DNA from: DATDRS01 sp035291605
GTDB lineage: Bacteria; Chloroflexota; Anaerolineae; Anaerolineales; UBA6663
NCBI GenBank assembly: GCA_035291605.1
Contig: DATDRS010000056.1
Location: forward strand, 1 to 24,161
Direction of reading: 5' to 3'
Length of the DNA stretch: 24,161 nt
Each line of letters opens with the position of its first letter. Positions within the stretch are counted from its first letter, which is position 1. Shown one piece after another: positions 13,481 to 20,743 of the stretch. A program made the position numbers and the translations under genes. The notes below the pieces were generated by a model. It was not told the DNA's origin. It saw only the letters and a list, made by a program, of their open reading frames with translations, and made no database searches.

Positions 13481-14005
13481 ATGTTCCACATTGCTCTACG
13501 CGGCATCTCCCATATTGTCCGGGCGACGAACGCTCCGCCTATGGATTCCCCCACCTGGATTGCCCTGGGCGATCAGGGGCCGTTCCCGTCCGATTTCGCC
13601 CTCCAACACCGGAGGGCGACCCTCGCAGATGCCTCGCCCCGATCCATCCTCCAGGCCCTGGCGCCTCACGCCTGCCTGAGCGTTCATTTGAACCCGCCCA
13701 CCCAGACCCTGGCCGCCTCGGCGGCCCCCGGTGTGGCGCACTACTTCCGCCTCGCCGACGGCGCCGTCAAACCTCTGCCGTCCGATCCAGAGCCGATCAT
13801 GCTGGGGCAGGGGGATACTTACGTCGCGCTCAATCCGGTGGCCCTCACCCTGGCTGACGGCCCGGCGATTGCGCAATTCATCCACCTGCGCGACTACTTC
13901 AACGTTGACAAATTGGCGTCGGCCCTGCTGGCGCACCTCGTCGAAGTCGCCGGCGTCGCCGAAGCGCCGGGCAACCTCACCATCCTCGTCGTCGAATCCA
14001 GGTAG
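13481..14005 (+). CDS. Hypothetical protein with PP2C-like C-terminal end
   Basis: The protein has 174 residues from ATG 13481, or 154 from ATG 13541 (MDSPTWIALGDQGPFP). No complete known domain is recognised. The last 50 residues (IHLRDYFNVDKLASALLAHL, then NLTILVVE) resemble the end of PP2C/SpoIIE-type serine/threonine phosphatases, where a helix is followed by a DNxTxxVVE strand. The metal-binding aspartates of that family are not obvious, so any phosphatase activity is doubtful. No signal peptide or membrane helix is seen. It lies 25 bp upstream of lysA and may be cotranscribed with it. Confidence 0.7.
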   Translation: MFHIALRGISHIVRATNAPPMDSPTWIALGDQGPFPSDFALQHRRATLADASPRSILQALAPHACLSVHLNPPTQTLAASAAPGVAHYFRLADGAVKPLPSDPEPIMLGQGDTYVALNPVALTLADGPAIAQFIHLRDYFNVDKLASALLAHLVEVAGVAEAPGNLTILVVESR

Positions 14006-14030
14006 CTGCCCAAAGCCATTCGGCGGCAGC

Positions 14031-15338
14031 ATGTCCCGCTTCACTTACCTCAACGCCGAGCTGCATTGCGACTCTGTCCCCCTGGCGCGCCTCGCGCGGG
14101 AATATGGCACGCCGCTCTACGTCTATTCTGCCCCGGTTATCCGCGAAAACTACCGCCGCCTGGCCGCGGCCTTCGCCGCGTTGTGCCCGCTCATCTGCTT
14201 CGCCGTTAAAGCCAATTTCAACCTGGCCCTGCTGGCCCAGCTGAAAGCCGAGGGCGCGGGCTTCGACATCGTCTCCGGCGGCGAGTTGTATCGCGTCCTC
14301 ACCATCGGCGCGGACCCGGCGCGCGTCGTCTTCGCCGGCGTCGGCAAGACCGAGGCCGAGTTGGCCTACGCCCTCGAAGCGCGCGTGGGCTGGTTCAACG
14401 TCGAGTCCGCCGACGAGCTCGCCCGGCTCAACGCGCTGGCGGCCGCGCGCGGCGAGCTGGCGACCGTCGCCCTGCGCCTCAACCCGGGCGTCGAGCCGGA
14501 CACCCACCACCACATCCAGACCGGAGGGGCTGGGAGCAAGTTCGGCCTCCCGGTGGACGAAGCCCTCGCGCTCGTCCGCCGCGCGGCTGAATTTCCTGCC
14601 ATTGCCTTCCGGGGCGCGCACATCCACATCGGCTCTCAAATTCCTAACCCCGCGCCCACCCTGCAAGCCATCGAAATTGCCCTCGACTTCATCCATCAAG
14701 CGAACGCCAACCTTGCCTCATCCGTTACCAAATCCGCTGCTACCTCCATTGACCACCTGGACATCGGCGGCGGATTCCCCGTGCCCTACCACGAAAGCGA
14801 CGTTTACGCCTCGATTGAAGACTTCGCCGCGCCAATCGTGGCACGCTTAGCGCCGCTGGCCGATCGCTTATCGTTTCATCTTGAGCCGGGTCGTTATATC
14901 ATCGCCGATGCGGGCGCTTTGGTCACGACCGTGCAGACGGTCAAAGAGGTCTCTGGCCGCCGCACCCTCGTCGTGGACGCCGGCATGAACACCCTCCTCC
15001 GCCCTGCTCTCTATGACGCCTATCATCAAGTCCTTCCTCTCCATCAACTCTCCCACCTCGCGCCTCCCACCTCCAACGTCTCACTCACCAACATCGTCGG
15101 CCCGATCTGCGAATCCTCCGACGTCCTCGCCCGCAACCGCGAACTCCCCCCGCTTGAGCCTGGCGACCAGCTCGCTTTTATGAACGCGGGGGCGTATGGC
15201 TTCAGCATGGCCTCCCATTACAACTCCCAACCGCGCCCTGCCGAGGTCCTGGTGGAGGGCGAGGCGACTCGCCTCATCCGCCGCCGCGAGAAGTACGAGG
15301 ACTTGATCGCCGATGAAACCTGGCCGGCGACCGCCTGA
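14031..15338 (+). CDS. lysA: Diaminopimelate decarboxylase
   Basis: The 435-residue PLP enzyme decarboxylates meso-diaminopimelate to lysine, the last step of the pathway. It has a fold-type III alanine-racemase-like barrel with the PLP lysine in CFAVKAN (K60). The HIHIGSQI segment, glycine-rich LDIGGGFPVPY and phosphate-binding EPGRYIIADAG follow. In the C-terminal domain GPICESSDVLA and GAYGFSMASHYN supply the catalytic cysteine and substrate contacts. ATG 14031 was chosen because homology begins at once (FTYLNAELHCDSVPLARLAR); the frame is open much further upstream but overlaps the preceding gene in a different frame. The Shine-Dalgarno is weak, so translation may be coupled to the gene before. 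Confidence 0.96.
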   Translation: MSRFTYLNAELHCDSVPLARLAREYGTPLYVYSAPVIRENYRRLAAAFAALCPLICFAVKANFNLALLAQLKAEGAGFDIVSGGELYRVLTIGADPARVVFAGVGKTEAELAYALEARVGWFNVESADELARLNALAAARGELATVALRLNPGVEPDTHHHIQTGGAGSKFGLPVDEALALVRRAAEFPAIAFRGAHIHIGSQIPNPAPTLQAIEIALDFIHQANANLASSVTKSAATSIDHLDIGGGFPVPYHESDVYASIEDFAAPIVARLAPLADRLSFHLEPGRYIIADAGALVTTVQTVKEVSGRRTLVVDAGMNTLLRPALYDAYHQVLPLHQLSHLAPPTSNVSLTNIVGPICESSDVLARNRELPPLEPGDQLAFMNAGAYGFSMASHYNSQPRPAEVLVEGEATRLIRRREKYEDLIADETWPATA

Positions 15339-15389
15339 GCCGGAAACCCAGTATGATAATCAGTCCAATCTCACTTACGGAGCGCATGT

Positions 15390-15860
15390 GTGATCGAACT
15401 TGACATCCCCGGACGGGGCAACTTTAGACTGGAGCACCTCGTGCTCGACGTTAACGGCACGCTGGCCAGGGACGGACGATTGCTGGACCGCGTCCCGAAG
15501 CTCCTCGCCGGCCTGCGTGATCGGCTGAGCCTCCACCTGCTCACCGCCGACACCTATGGCAAGCAGGAGGCCATTGACCTGATGCTGGGGTTGAGAGCCA
15601 GCCGCCTCCGGCCCGGCGACGAAGCCAGGCAGAAGGGTGACTACGTGAACAACCTGGGCGCGGAGAGGGTCGTCGCCATCGGGCAGGGCGCGAACGACGC
15701 CGAAATGCTGAAAGCCGCCGCCATCGGCATGGCGGTCCTGAGTGATGAAGGATTGGCCGTGGAAGCGCTGGTGAACGCCAAGATCGTCGTGCACAGCATC
15801 TACGACGCCCTCAGCCTGCTGGAGTTCCCCTCGCGCCTGGTGGCGACGCTCAGACGGTAA
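15390..15860 (+). CDS. Small HAD-superfamily protein, soluble P-type ATPase-like (COG4087 type)
   Basis: The 156-residue single-domain HAD protein lacks a cap. Motif I is LDVNGTLA with nucleophile D20, but the second aspartate of the usual DxD is N22. Motif II is LLTADTYG. The motif III lysine is probably in RQKGDYV, and motif IV reads GQGANDAEML in place of the usual GDGxND. This pattern matches what I recall of soluble P-type-ATPase-like proteins, whose substrate is unknown. The start is GTG 15390 with GGAG seven bases upstream. It follows lysA by 51 bp; a TATGAT box at 15353-15358 could be a -10. Confidence 0.85.
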   Translation: MIELDIPGRGNFRLEHLVLDVNGTLARDGRLLDRVPKLLAGLRDRLSLHLLTADTYGKQEAIDLMLGLRASRLRPGDEARQKGDYVNNLGAERVVAIGQGANDAEMLKAAAIGMAVLSDEGLAVEALVNAKIVVHSIYDALSLLEFPSRLVATLRR

Positions 15861-15869
15861 TGATCATTT

Positions 15870-16301
15870 ATGCCGCGCATGACTTCCGCGCAGTTCATGC
15901 AGGCGCTTCCCCCCGTGACACGGGAGCATTTGCCTCCGCCCCTGCGCAAGTTCAAAAACGCTAGTCGCGGCTGGCTGTGCCAACTCTATTACCGCGACCC
16001 CCGGCTGCACTATGAGGTCTGGAATATGGGGGAACGGCGCGGGCTGCTTGAAATCGGCCTACACTTCGAGAGCAAGGACCGGGCGAAGAACCTGGCGCTG
16101 CTCGCCGGTTTCTCGCGGCATATGGTGGAGGTTAAAGCCGCGCTCGGTCCCCAATGGGAGGCCGAGCCGTGGGACAGGGGGTGGACAAAGGTTTACGAGA
16201 CAGTGCCTTACGAGCCGTTCAGCACTGAGGTCTTGGAGACAGTGGCCAGACGGCTGGCTCGCGCGATGACGGTGCTCCAGCCGATCTGGGATGGCTTGTG
16301 A
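15870..16301 (+). CDS. Conserved-looking hypothetical protein, unknown function
   Basis: The 143-residue soluble protein is rich in Trp, Arg and Glu, including LHYEVWNMGERRGLLEIGLH and PQWEAEPWDRGWTKVYE. It has no membrane segment, signal peptide or recognised domain. The alternation of strands and helices suggests a compact alpha/beta fold. It begins nine bases after the HAD gene, so the two are probably an operon; a second ATG lies at 15879. Codon use matches its neighbours. Confidence 0.75.
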   Translation: MPRMTSAQFMQALPPVTREHLPPPLRKFKNASRGWLCQLYYRDPRLHYEVWNMGERRGLLEIGLHFESKDRAKNLALLAGFSRHMVEVKAALGPQWEAEPWDRGWTKVYETVPYEPFSTEVLETVARRLARAMTVLQPIWDGL

Positions 16302-16327
16302 ATGAAGAGGGAGCGGATCACCGGGGG

Positions 16328-16774
16328 TCAGTTCATCGTCACCACTTTCACCCCGCGTACGCCCTCGATGGATTGGCATACCTCCGCCACCGCCGTCTTG
16401 GCCGGCTCACTGGCAAAGTGGCCGATGACCCCGACGTGCCCGAAGAAGCACGTTACGCTGTAGCCCGGCGGGATATCTTTGGTACGGGGGTCGGTGATGA
16501 GCGCGTGGGCAACGCGGCGCGTGAGGCTGCCGTCGTCAAAAAGCTTGTTGGTCACGCCCGTCACGCCGGGGGTGGCGCGCACGGCGCGCTCCACCTCGAT
16601 CGCCGCAAAAATCGAGGGCACGATGCCCGTCAGGGCCACGTGACCCTGCCTGACGCTGACATTCACCTCCGCGTGCGTTGGTCGGACAATGTCCAGCCCC
16701 CGGATCGCGCCCACAACTTCCGCCTCAATATCCAGGTCTGTGCCGGCCTCGGCAGGGACAACCGTTGTATCCAT
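16328..16774 (-). CDS. Double BON-domain protein
   Basis: The 148-residue protein has two BON domains, at about 15-80 (VNVSVRQGHVALTGIVPSIF, then AVRATPGVTGVTNKL) and about 85-147 (YSVTCFFGHVGVIGHFASEP, then VRGVKVV). BON domains usually bind phospholipids or stabilise envelope complexes in periplasmic proteins such as OsmY. Here there is no signal peptide or membrane helix, so it appears cytoplasmic. GGAGG lies four bases before ATG 16774. It converges on the unknown gene that ends at 16301 and has no operon partner. Confidence 0.88.
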   Translation of the reverse strand: MDTTVVPAEAGTDLDIEAEVVGAIRGLDIVRPTHAEVNVSVRQGHVALTGIVPSIFAAIEVERAVRATPGVTGVTNKLFDDGSLTRRVAHALITDPRTKDIPPGYSVTCFFGHVGVIGHFASEPAKTAVAEVCQSIEGVRGVKVVTMN

Positions 16775-17420
16775 AGCGCCTCCAGTCTTTGGTTAGAGTG
16801 AATTGCTGGTTGCTTTCAATATACTCCGTCTTCTGGTTTTTGTCATTCAGCGCCTTAATTAATCCAGCCTGCTGCGGTCAACATAGGTATGATCGGAAAT
16901 AAAACATCGCGCTGCGCATCTACGGCATGAGCGTTCCAGTCTATTTTCGACTGAATCTGTTAGCATTAGCCCCAGATATGGCGGTCATGACGTCGTAAAG
17001 TTAGGATGTTAGGAAGCTGGCGGGGCAGTCACGCAGGTCTGCCCATATATTGTGGCGATAGCTTGCCAGGGGAGCGAACCTGAGTCTGGGGGCTACCCGG
17101 TGAGGAAGATTAGGAATCTTTTTAAGCCGAAGTACGTTGACTCAGGCAGCCAAATTCTTTACAGTGTAAGCGCCTGGAAAAGCCTCCTGTGTATCGGGGC
17201 TGATGACCACCGACGCAATCGGACGGCCCGAGACGCTGGCCTGGGCTACTCCGCCCGCCCACTCTTTATTGAGCGGTTGACGGGAATTGATGACGAGTAT
17301 CCTCCCAGCGACGCGCCTCCCTGTTGCCTGAAGAGTCACCGTCGGTATCTTGGTGTTAGCGGCAAGCCAAGACAGCCCCGCCCTTCACACCACAGTGAGG
17401 CTTTTCTGTTACGCCGAGGC
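16775..17420. other. Gene-poor stretch
   Basis: About 650 bp without a convincing gene, visibly richer in A and T than the flanks around 16780-17000. It contains a GGGCAG/CTGCCC hairpin (17023-17028 with 17039-17044) and an AAGATT/AATCTT hairpin followed by TTT (17106-17123), which could be a weak plus-strand terminator. Several short frames are open, none with a start and ribosome site. Confidence 0.5.
17142..17373 (-). pseudogene. Possible decayed coding fragment
   Basis: A minus-strand frame runs from a stop near 17374 to a TAG-type stop at 17142. It reads protein-like, with VTLQATGRRVAGRILVINS and PIASVVISPDTQEAFPGAYT, in the style of a beta-rich extracellular domain. The only start inside is GTG 17339 without a ribosome site. 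I read it as a possible gene remnant; the family is not recognised and it may be chance. Confidence 0.2.
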
Positions 17421-17455
17421 AGACCGGGCGAACCGAATTTCGGTTCGCCCGGTCT
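17421..17455. repeat. Perfect 17-bp inverted repeat
   Basis: AGACCGGGCGAACCGAA (17421-17437) is exactly complementary to 17439-17455, with one base between the arms. No T-run follows on the plus strand. Its first ten bases, with one more upstream (CAGACCGGGC, 17420-17429), recur at 17488-17497, and CTGTCGGG recurs at 17458-17465 and 17509-17516. Confidence 0.85.
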
Positions 17456-17484
17456 TGCTGTCGGGTGGAACAACTTTGCGTCTG

Positions 17485-17585
17485 CGACAGACCGGGCTAG
17501 ACTTGTTTCTGTCGGGAAACCCTATTGGCGAATCGAGAAACCCGTTTTCTCGCAGAAAACGGGTTTCGGCCGCGGGTTTCCCGAC
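17485..17585. repeat. Nested and competing palindromes upstream of the MFS gene
   Basis: GTCGGGAAACCC (17511-17522) pairs perfectly with 17574-17585. Inside it GAAACCCGTTTTCT (17537-17550) pairs perfectly with 17554-17567 around a CGC loop. CGACAGA (17485-17491) pairs with TCTGTCG (17508-17514), competing with the outer stem for GTCG. GAAACCC occurs in both left arms and GGGTTTC in both right arms, so arms could also exchange partners. It ends 32 bp before the MFS start codon. Confidence 0.85.
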
Positions 17586-17617
17586 GGAAATCAGACTCGT
17601 TCCTGTGAGGATAGCCC

Positions 17618-18889
17618 ATGTCCGACACGCCCAAACTCAACTACCCTAAAACCTTCCTCCTCGGCTTCGGCTTCTTCGGCGTCAGCGTGATCTGGGGCCT
17701 CTATAACGCCTTTGTCCCGGTCTTTCTGTCGGATCGGTTTAACCTGCCCCCGGCCTTCATCGGTTTCTTCATGACGCTGGACAACATCGCCGCGCTGTTG
17801 ATCCAGCCGCCCATCGGGGCCTGGTCAGACAGGCTCCGCACCCCCATCGGACGGCGCATGCCGTTCATCCTCGTTGGCGCACCCATCAGCGCCGTGGCCT
17901 TTGGCGTCATCCCAGTCGCGGCAGCACTGCCCGTGTTCGTCGTTTGCACCAACTCACTTCTCCTCAGCATGGCCTTGTGGCGCACGCCCGTGGTGGCCCT
18001 CATGCCGGATATCACGCCCTCCCAGCATCGTTCGCAGGCCAACGGCATCATCAACTTCATGGGCGGGGTGGGGGCGATCATCGCCTTCCTCGGCGGCTCG
18101 GCGCTGTACAGGCTAAACCCGGCTTTCCCGTTCTGGCTGGGATCGGCGCTGGTCGTGATAGCGGCGCTGCTCGTCCTCGCCGTCATCCGGGAACCGAGAG
18201 CGTACGGGACAGCGGAAGCGCAGCCGGGCATGTTAGCGAGCCTCCGCGAACTCATGCAGGACGACGATAAAAGCGCGCTGCGTATTCTATTGGCGATTTT
18301 CTTCTGGTTCCTGGGCTATACCGCAGTCGAGGCTTTCTTTACCCTGTACGCCAGAAATCACCTGGGACTTGACGAGGCGGATGGCACCCGCCTGTTGGGC
18401 CAACTCTCGCTCCTCTTCGTCATTTTTGCCCTGCCCGCCGGGTACATTGGCGGGAGGGCCGGGCGACGCGCGACCATCGTCAGCGGCCTCCTCCTGATGG
18501 GCCTCGCTATGCTGACGATGTTCTTCCTCCCTGTCGCGACACTCGTTACACCGCTCGGCAAATTGCCTGTCCTGGGTGTTGTCCCGGTGATCGGTTTGCT
18601 CCTGATGACGGCTGGGGCGGCGTGGGCGCTCATCAACATCAATTCGCTGCCGATGGTCGTGGACATGACCGGGGCGGCCCGCATCGGCACGTATACCGGC
18701 CTGTACTACCTGTTCTCCACTTTCTCCGCCATCGTCGGTCCGAATGTGAACGGTTGGCTTATCCAACTCACGGGCAACAACTACAACGCCATGATGATCG
18801 TCGCCCCGGTCTTTATGGCAGTGGCGCTGGGGCTGATGCTGGGAGTGAGGCGCGGGGAAGCCGTGACGGCGCCGGCCGGCGCAGATTGA
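17618..18889 (+). CDS. MFS transporter, GPH/SLC45-like (probable sugar transporter)
   Basis: The 423-residue protein has about twelve transmembrane helices. The loop between helices 2 and 3 reads GAWSDRLRTPIGRRMPFILVG, typical of the glycoside-pentoside-hexuronide and SLC45/sucrose-type transporters. The motif ALMPDITPSQHRSQANGI in the central region also fits that group. Cation-coupled uptake or export of a sugar is therefore the likely role, with the substrate unknown. A GAGGA Shine-Dalgarno lies just before ATG 17618. The upstream palindrome cluster would be in its leader if transcription starts further up. Confidence 0.88.
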   Translation: MSDTPKLNYPKTFLLGFGFFGVSVIWGLYNAFVPVFLSDRFNLPPAFIGFFMTLDNIAALLIQPPIGAWSDRLRTPIGRRMPFILVGAPISAVAFGVIPVAAALPVFVVCTNSLLLSMALWRTPVVALMPDITPSQHRSQANGIINFMGGVGAIIAFLGGSALYRLNPAFPFWLGSALVVIAALLVLAVIREPRAYGTAEAQPGMLASLRELMQDDDKSALRILLAIFFWFLGYTAVEAFFTLYARNHLGLDEADGTRLLGQLSLLFVIFALPAGYIGGRAGRRATIVSGLLLMGLAMLTMFFLPVATLVTPLGKLPVLGVVPVIGLLLMTAGAAWALININSLPMVVDMTGAARIGTYTGLYYLFSTFSAIVGPNVNGWLIQLTGNNYNAMMIVAPVFMAVALGLMLGVRRGEAVTAPAGAD

Positions 18890-18965
18890 TCGTCAGGCTA
18901 TTGACAGGCAAACTTCATCTGCGGGGCCTCGCTTCGCGTAGAGTGTAGCGAAGGAGAGTCTCGCC

Positions 18966-19316
18966 ATGGATTTTGATTGTGACTGCGACGGTTTCGGATT
19001 TGGGTGGTTCTTTCCTGCGTTGCTGGTGGGGAAGCTGATCGCCGAGGCTTTTGACCGCCCGCGGGAGTGGGAAGCGCCTCAGCCGCCTCCCAGGCCTCAG
19101 CCGCGAAAGCGGGAACAGCCAGCGCGTGTAGTCGTTGCGCCGGGACCAAAGGCGTTCGCGCGCTGCCAGATCTGCGACCATTCGGTGAACGCCGACTTCG
19201 CCTTCTGCCCCCACTGCGGCGCGCGCCTCACGCCCCCGACCTGCCGCTATTGTGGGCAGCAACTGGACCGCATGATGGCCTACTGCCCGCACTGCGGCGG
19301 CCCGGCGAAGGGATGA
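18966..19316 (+). CDS. Double zinc-ribbon protein with hydrophobic N-terminus
   Basis: The 116-residue protein begins with an unusual Asp/Cys/Gly-rich segment (MDFDCDCDGFGFGWFF) running into a short hydrophobic stretch (FFPALLVGKLIAEAF). A proline/arginine-rich linker at about 36-60 follows. The C-terminus is a DZANK-type double zinc ribbon: CQIC with CPHC, then CRYC with CPHC, all eight cysteines present. Such ribbons usually mediate protein or nucleic-acid contacts; the partner is unknown. AAGGAG at 18951-18956 lies nine bases before the start. It is 76 bp after the MFS gene. Confidence 0.82.
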   Translation: MDFDCDCDGFGFGWFFPALLVGKLIAEAFDRPREWEAPQPPPRPQPRKREQPARVVVAPGPKAFARCQICDHSVNADFAFCPHCGARLTPPTCRYCGQQLDRMMAYCPHCGGPAKG

Positions 19317-19354
19317 GGGTGACGAATGGCGGGGACGGGCAACGCAACAGGCCG

Positions 19355-19389
19355 GCTGCACTCGTCACTTGTCACGCCTCACTCATCAC
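19355..19389 (-). repeat. Tandem 7-bp repeats over the MFS stop codon
   Basis: Reading the minus strand, GTGATGA (19389-19383), GTGAGGC (19382-19376), GTGACAA (19375-19369) and GTGACGA (19368-19362) are in exact 7-base register, and a fifth unit begins GTG at 19361. The TGA stop of the MFS gene (19374-19372) lies in the third unit. GTGACGA also occurs at 19319-19325 just after the opposing zinc-ribbon gene. Confidence 0.7.
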
Positions 19390-20694
19390 CCTCGCCATAT
19401 GTCTTGGCTCTTTCACGCGCCAGGCGAGCAGGACCAGGCCGCCGATGGCGAAGGCGAGCGAGGTTGCAAACAGCGTCGGGTAATTCCAGGTCTGCGCAAT
19501 CCATCCGCCGAGCAGGGGAGCGATGAGCAGGGCAGGGCCGGTCGCCGTGCGCGCCAGGCCGATGTACGTGGGCCGCTCGGCCTCCGGCCCGAACTCCATG
19601 GCAATGTTCAAATCTGAGAGCACCCCCCCGGCGCTGCTGAAGCCCATCAAGGCGAAGACCAGATAAAATCCCCACGCGGCGGTGGAGAACAGCGCCACGC
19701 CGAGGGCCGCCAGCCACAGGCCGGCCGCGATCTGCATGACTTGTTTGTGCCCCACCCGGTCGCCAAGCGGCCCCCACACCGCGTAGCCCACGACCCCCGC
19801 CCCGTACAGAATCCCGGTGTAAATCGCCGCCGCCGAGTCCGGCAGCTGGAAATGCTCAACCGCATACACGGCCATGAAGCCGAAGGCCATCCCGCCGCCA
19901 TAGGCCAGCCAACGGCTGAGCAGGTAGGTGCGGAAGTTCGTATCGCGCTTGAGGATGCCGAACAAACGCCGGGCATACTGGCGGTTGGAGTGCGGGGGCT
20001 GGGGCGGCGGCGGGAGCGCCGGTTCTTTGGTGAGCATGAAGAAGCCCTGCGAGGCGGTGATGGCCAATGCGCCGACGAAGAAGCTCACGGCGAAGTTCTG
20101 GGGGTAGGGGAGGCGGGCCAGCAAGATCGCCGCCAGCGTTGATCCTCCCACGCCGAGCAGCTGACCGACGAAGTGCGCCGCGCCAAAAAACCGGCCCCGG
20201 TGCGAAACCGGGATGACTTTGGCGATCATCTCCTGCCAGGGCGTGGCGACGATGCCGCTGCCGACGGATTTCCAGAGGACCAGCAGGATGAAGATGGTGA
20301 TCGCCGTTGACCGGGGCAGGCCATCCATCCACAGGATGGCGAACGGCATGACCAGATAGGGGACACGTTCAATCGCGCCCAGCACGGCTACCACCGGAAG
20401 CTTGCGCGGCAGGCGTTCGACGTAGGGGGCGAGGAACAGCTGAGGCAGGAACCAGCCCGCGTCGGTGAGCGCAGGGATCAGGCCGATGACAAACGGCGAG
20501 TCGGTCAGGTGCGCCGCATACACGGGCAGGATGGCGTTGACCGAGATGAAACTCGCGCCGAACAGCCAGGTCATCATGTCCATCATGTTCACGACGAAAT
20601 TGCGCCGGAAGCGCCGGGCAATTTCCGGGTGGACGTTGGCTTCGGGGGGAAGAGCAAAAAAGTTATCCAGCCGCGCGAGGCCGCGAACTCTCAT
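19372..20694 (-). CDS. MFS transporter (second, unrelated subgroup)
   Basis: The 440-residue protein has a soluble N-terminus of about 35 residues (PPEANVHPEIARRFRRNF) followed by about twelve transmembrane helices. A central cytoplasmic loop (KEPALPPPPQPPHSNRQ) joins two six-helix bundles. The PVSHRGRFFGAAHFVGQLLG segment and the loop GPLGDRVGHKQVM are MFS-like. Substrate unknown. ATG 20694 was chosen over GTG 20703 because GGAG lies eight bases upstream of it. It does not look like a recent paralogue of the transporter at 17618. Confidence 0.86.
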   Translation of the reverse strand: MRVRGLARLDNFFALPPEANVHPEIARRFRRNFVVNMMDMMTWLFGASFISVNAILPVYAAHLTDSPFVIGLIPALTDAGWFLPQLFLAPYVERLPRKLPVVAVLGAIERVPYLVMPFAILWMDGLPRSTAITIFILLVLWKSVGSGIVATPWQEMIAKVIPVSHRGRFFGAAHFVGQLLGVGGSTLAAILLARLPYPQNFAVSFFVGALAITASQGFFMLTKEPALPPPPQPPHSNRQYARRLFGILKRDTNFRTYLLSRWLAYGGGMAFGFMAVYAVEHFQLPDSAAAIYTGILYGAGVVGYAVWGPLGDRVGHKQVMQIAAGLWLAALGVALFSTAAWGFYLVFALMGFSSAGGVLSDLNIAMEFGPEAERPTYIGLARTATGPALLIAPLLGGWIAQTWNYPTLFATSLAFAIGGLVLLAWRVKEPRHMARVMSEA

Positions 20695-20743
20695 GCAACA
20701 CACTCCAGTTTGTCAACGGATGGAATAGATTTGAGCGGGAGGA

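Noticed and set aside
13731..14030. N-terminal extension of lysA by 100 codons
   Set aside because: It overlaps the preceding gene in another frame, is Ser/Arg/Pro-rich shadow sequence, and LysA homology begins at 14031.
17065..17110. Possible TPP-riboswitch-like 3' half (AACCTGAGTCTGG, then GAGGAAG)
   Set aside because: The similarity is to the 3' portion only. The obligatory CUGAGA segment and the matching 5' stem are absent upstream, and no thiamine gene follows.
17421..17585. CRISPR array
   Set aside because: The repeats are inverted and unevenly spaced, with no set of equal direct repeats and no cas genes.
17052..17690. 212-codon plus-strand frame before the MFS gene
   Set aside because: It runs through the palindromes, overlaps the MFS start in a different frame, and its sequence is Arg/Ser/Pro-rich with no ribosome site.
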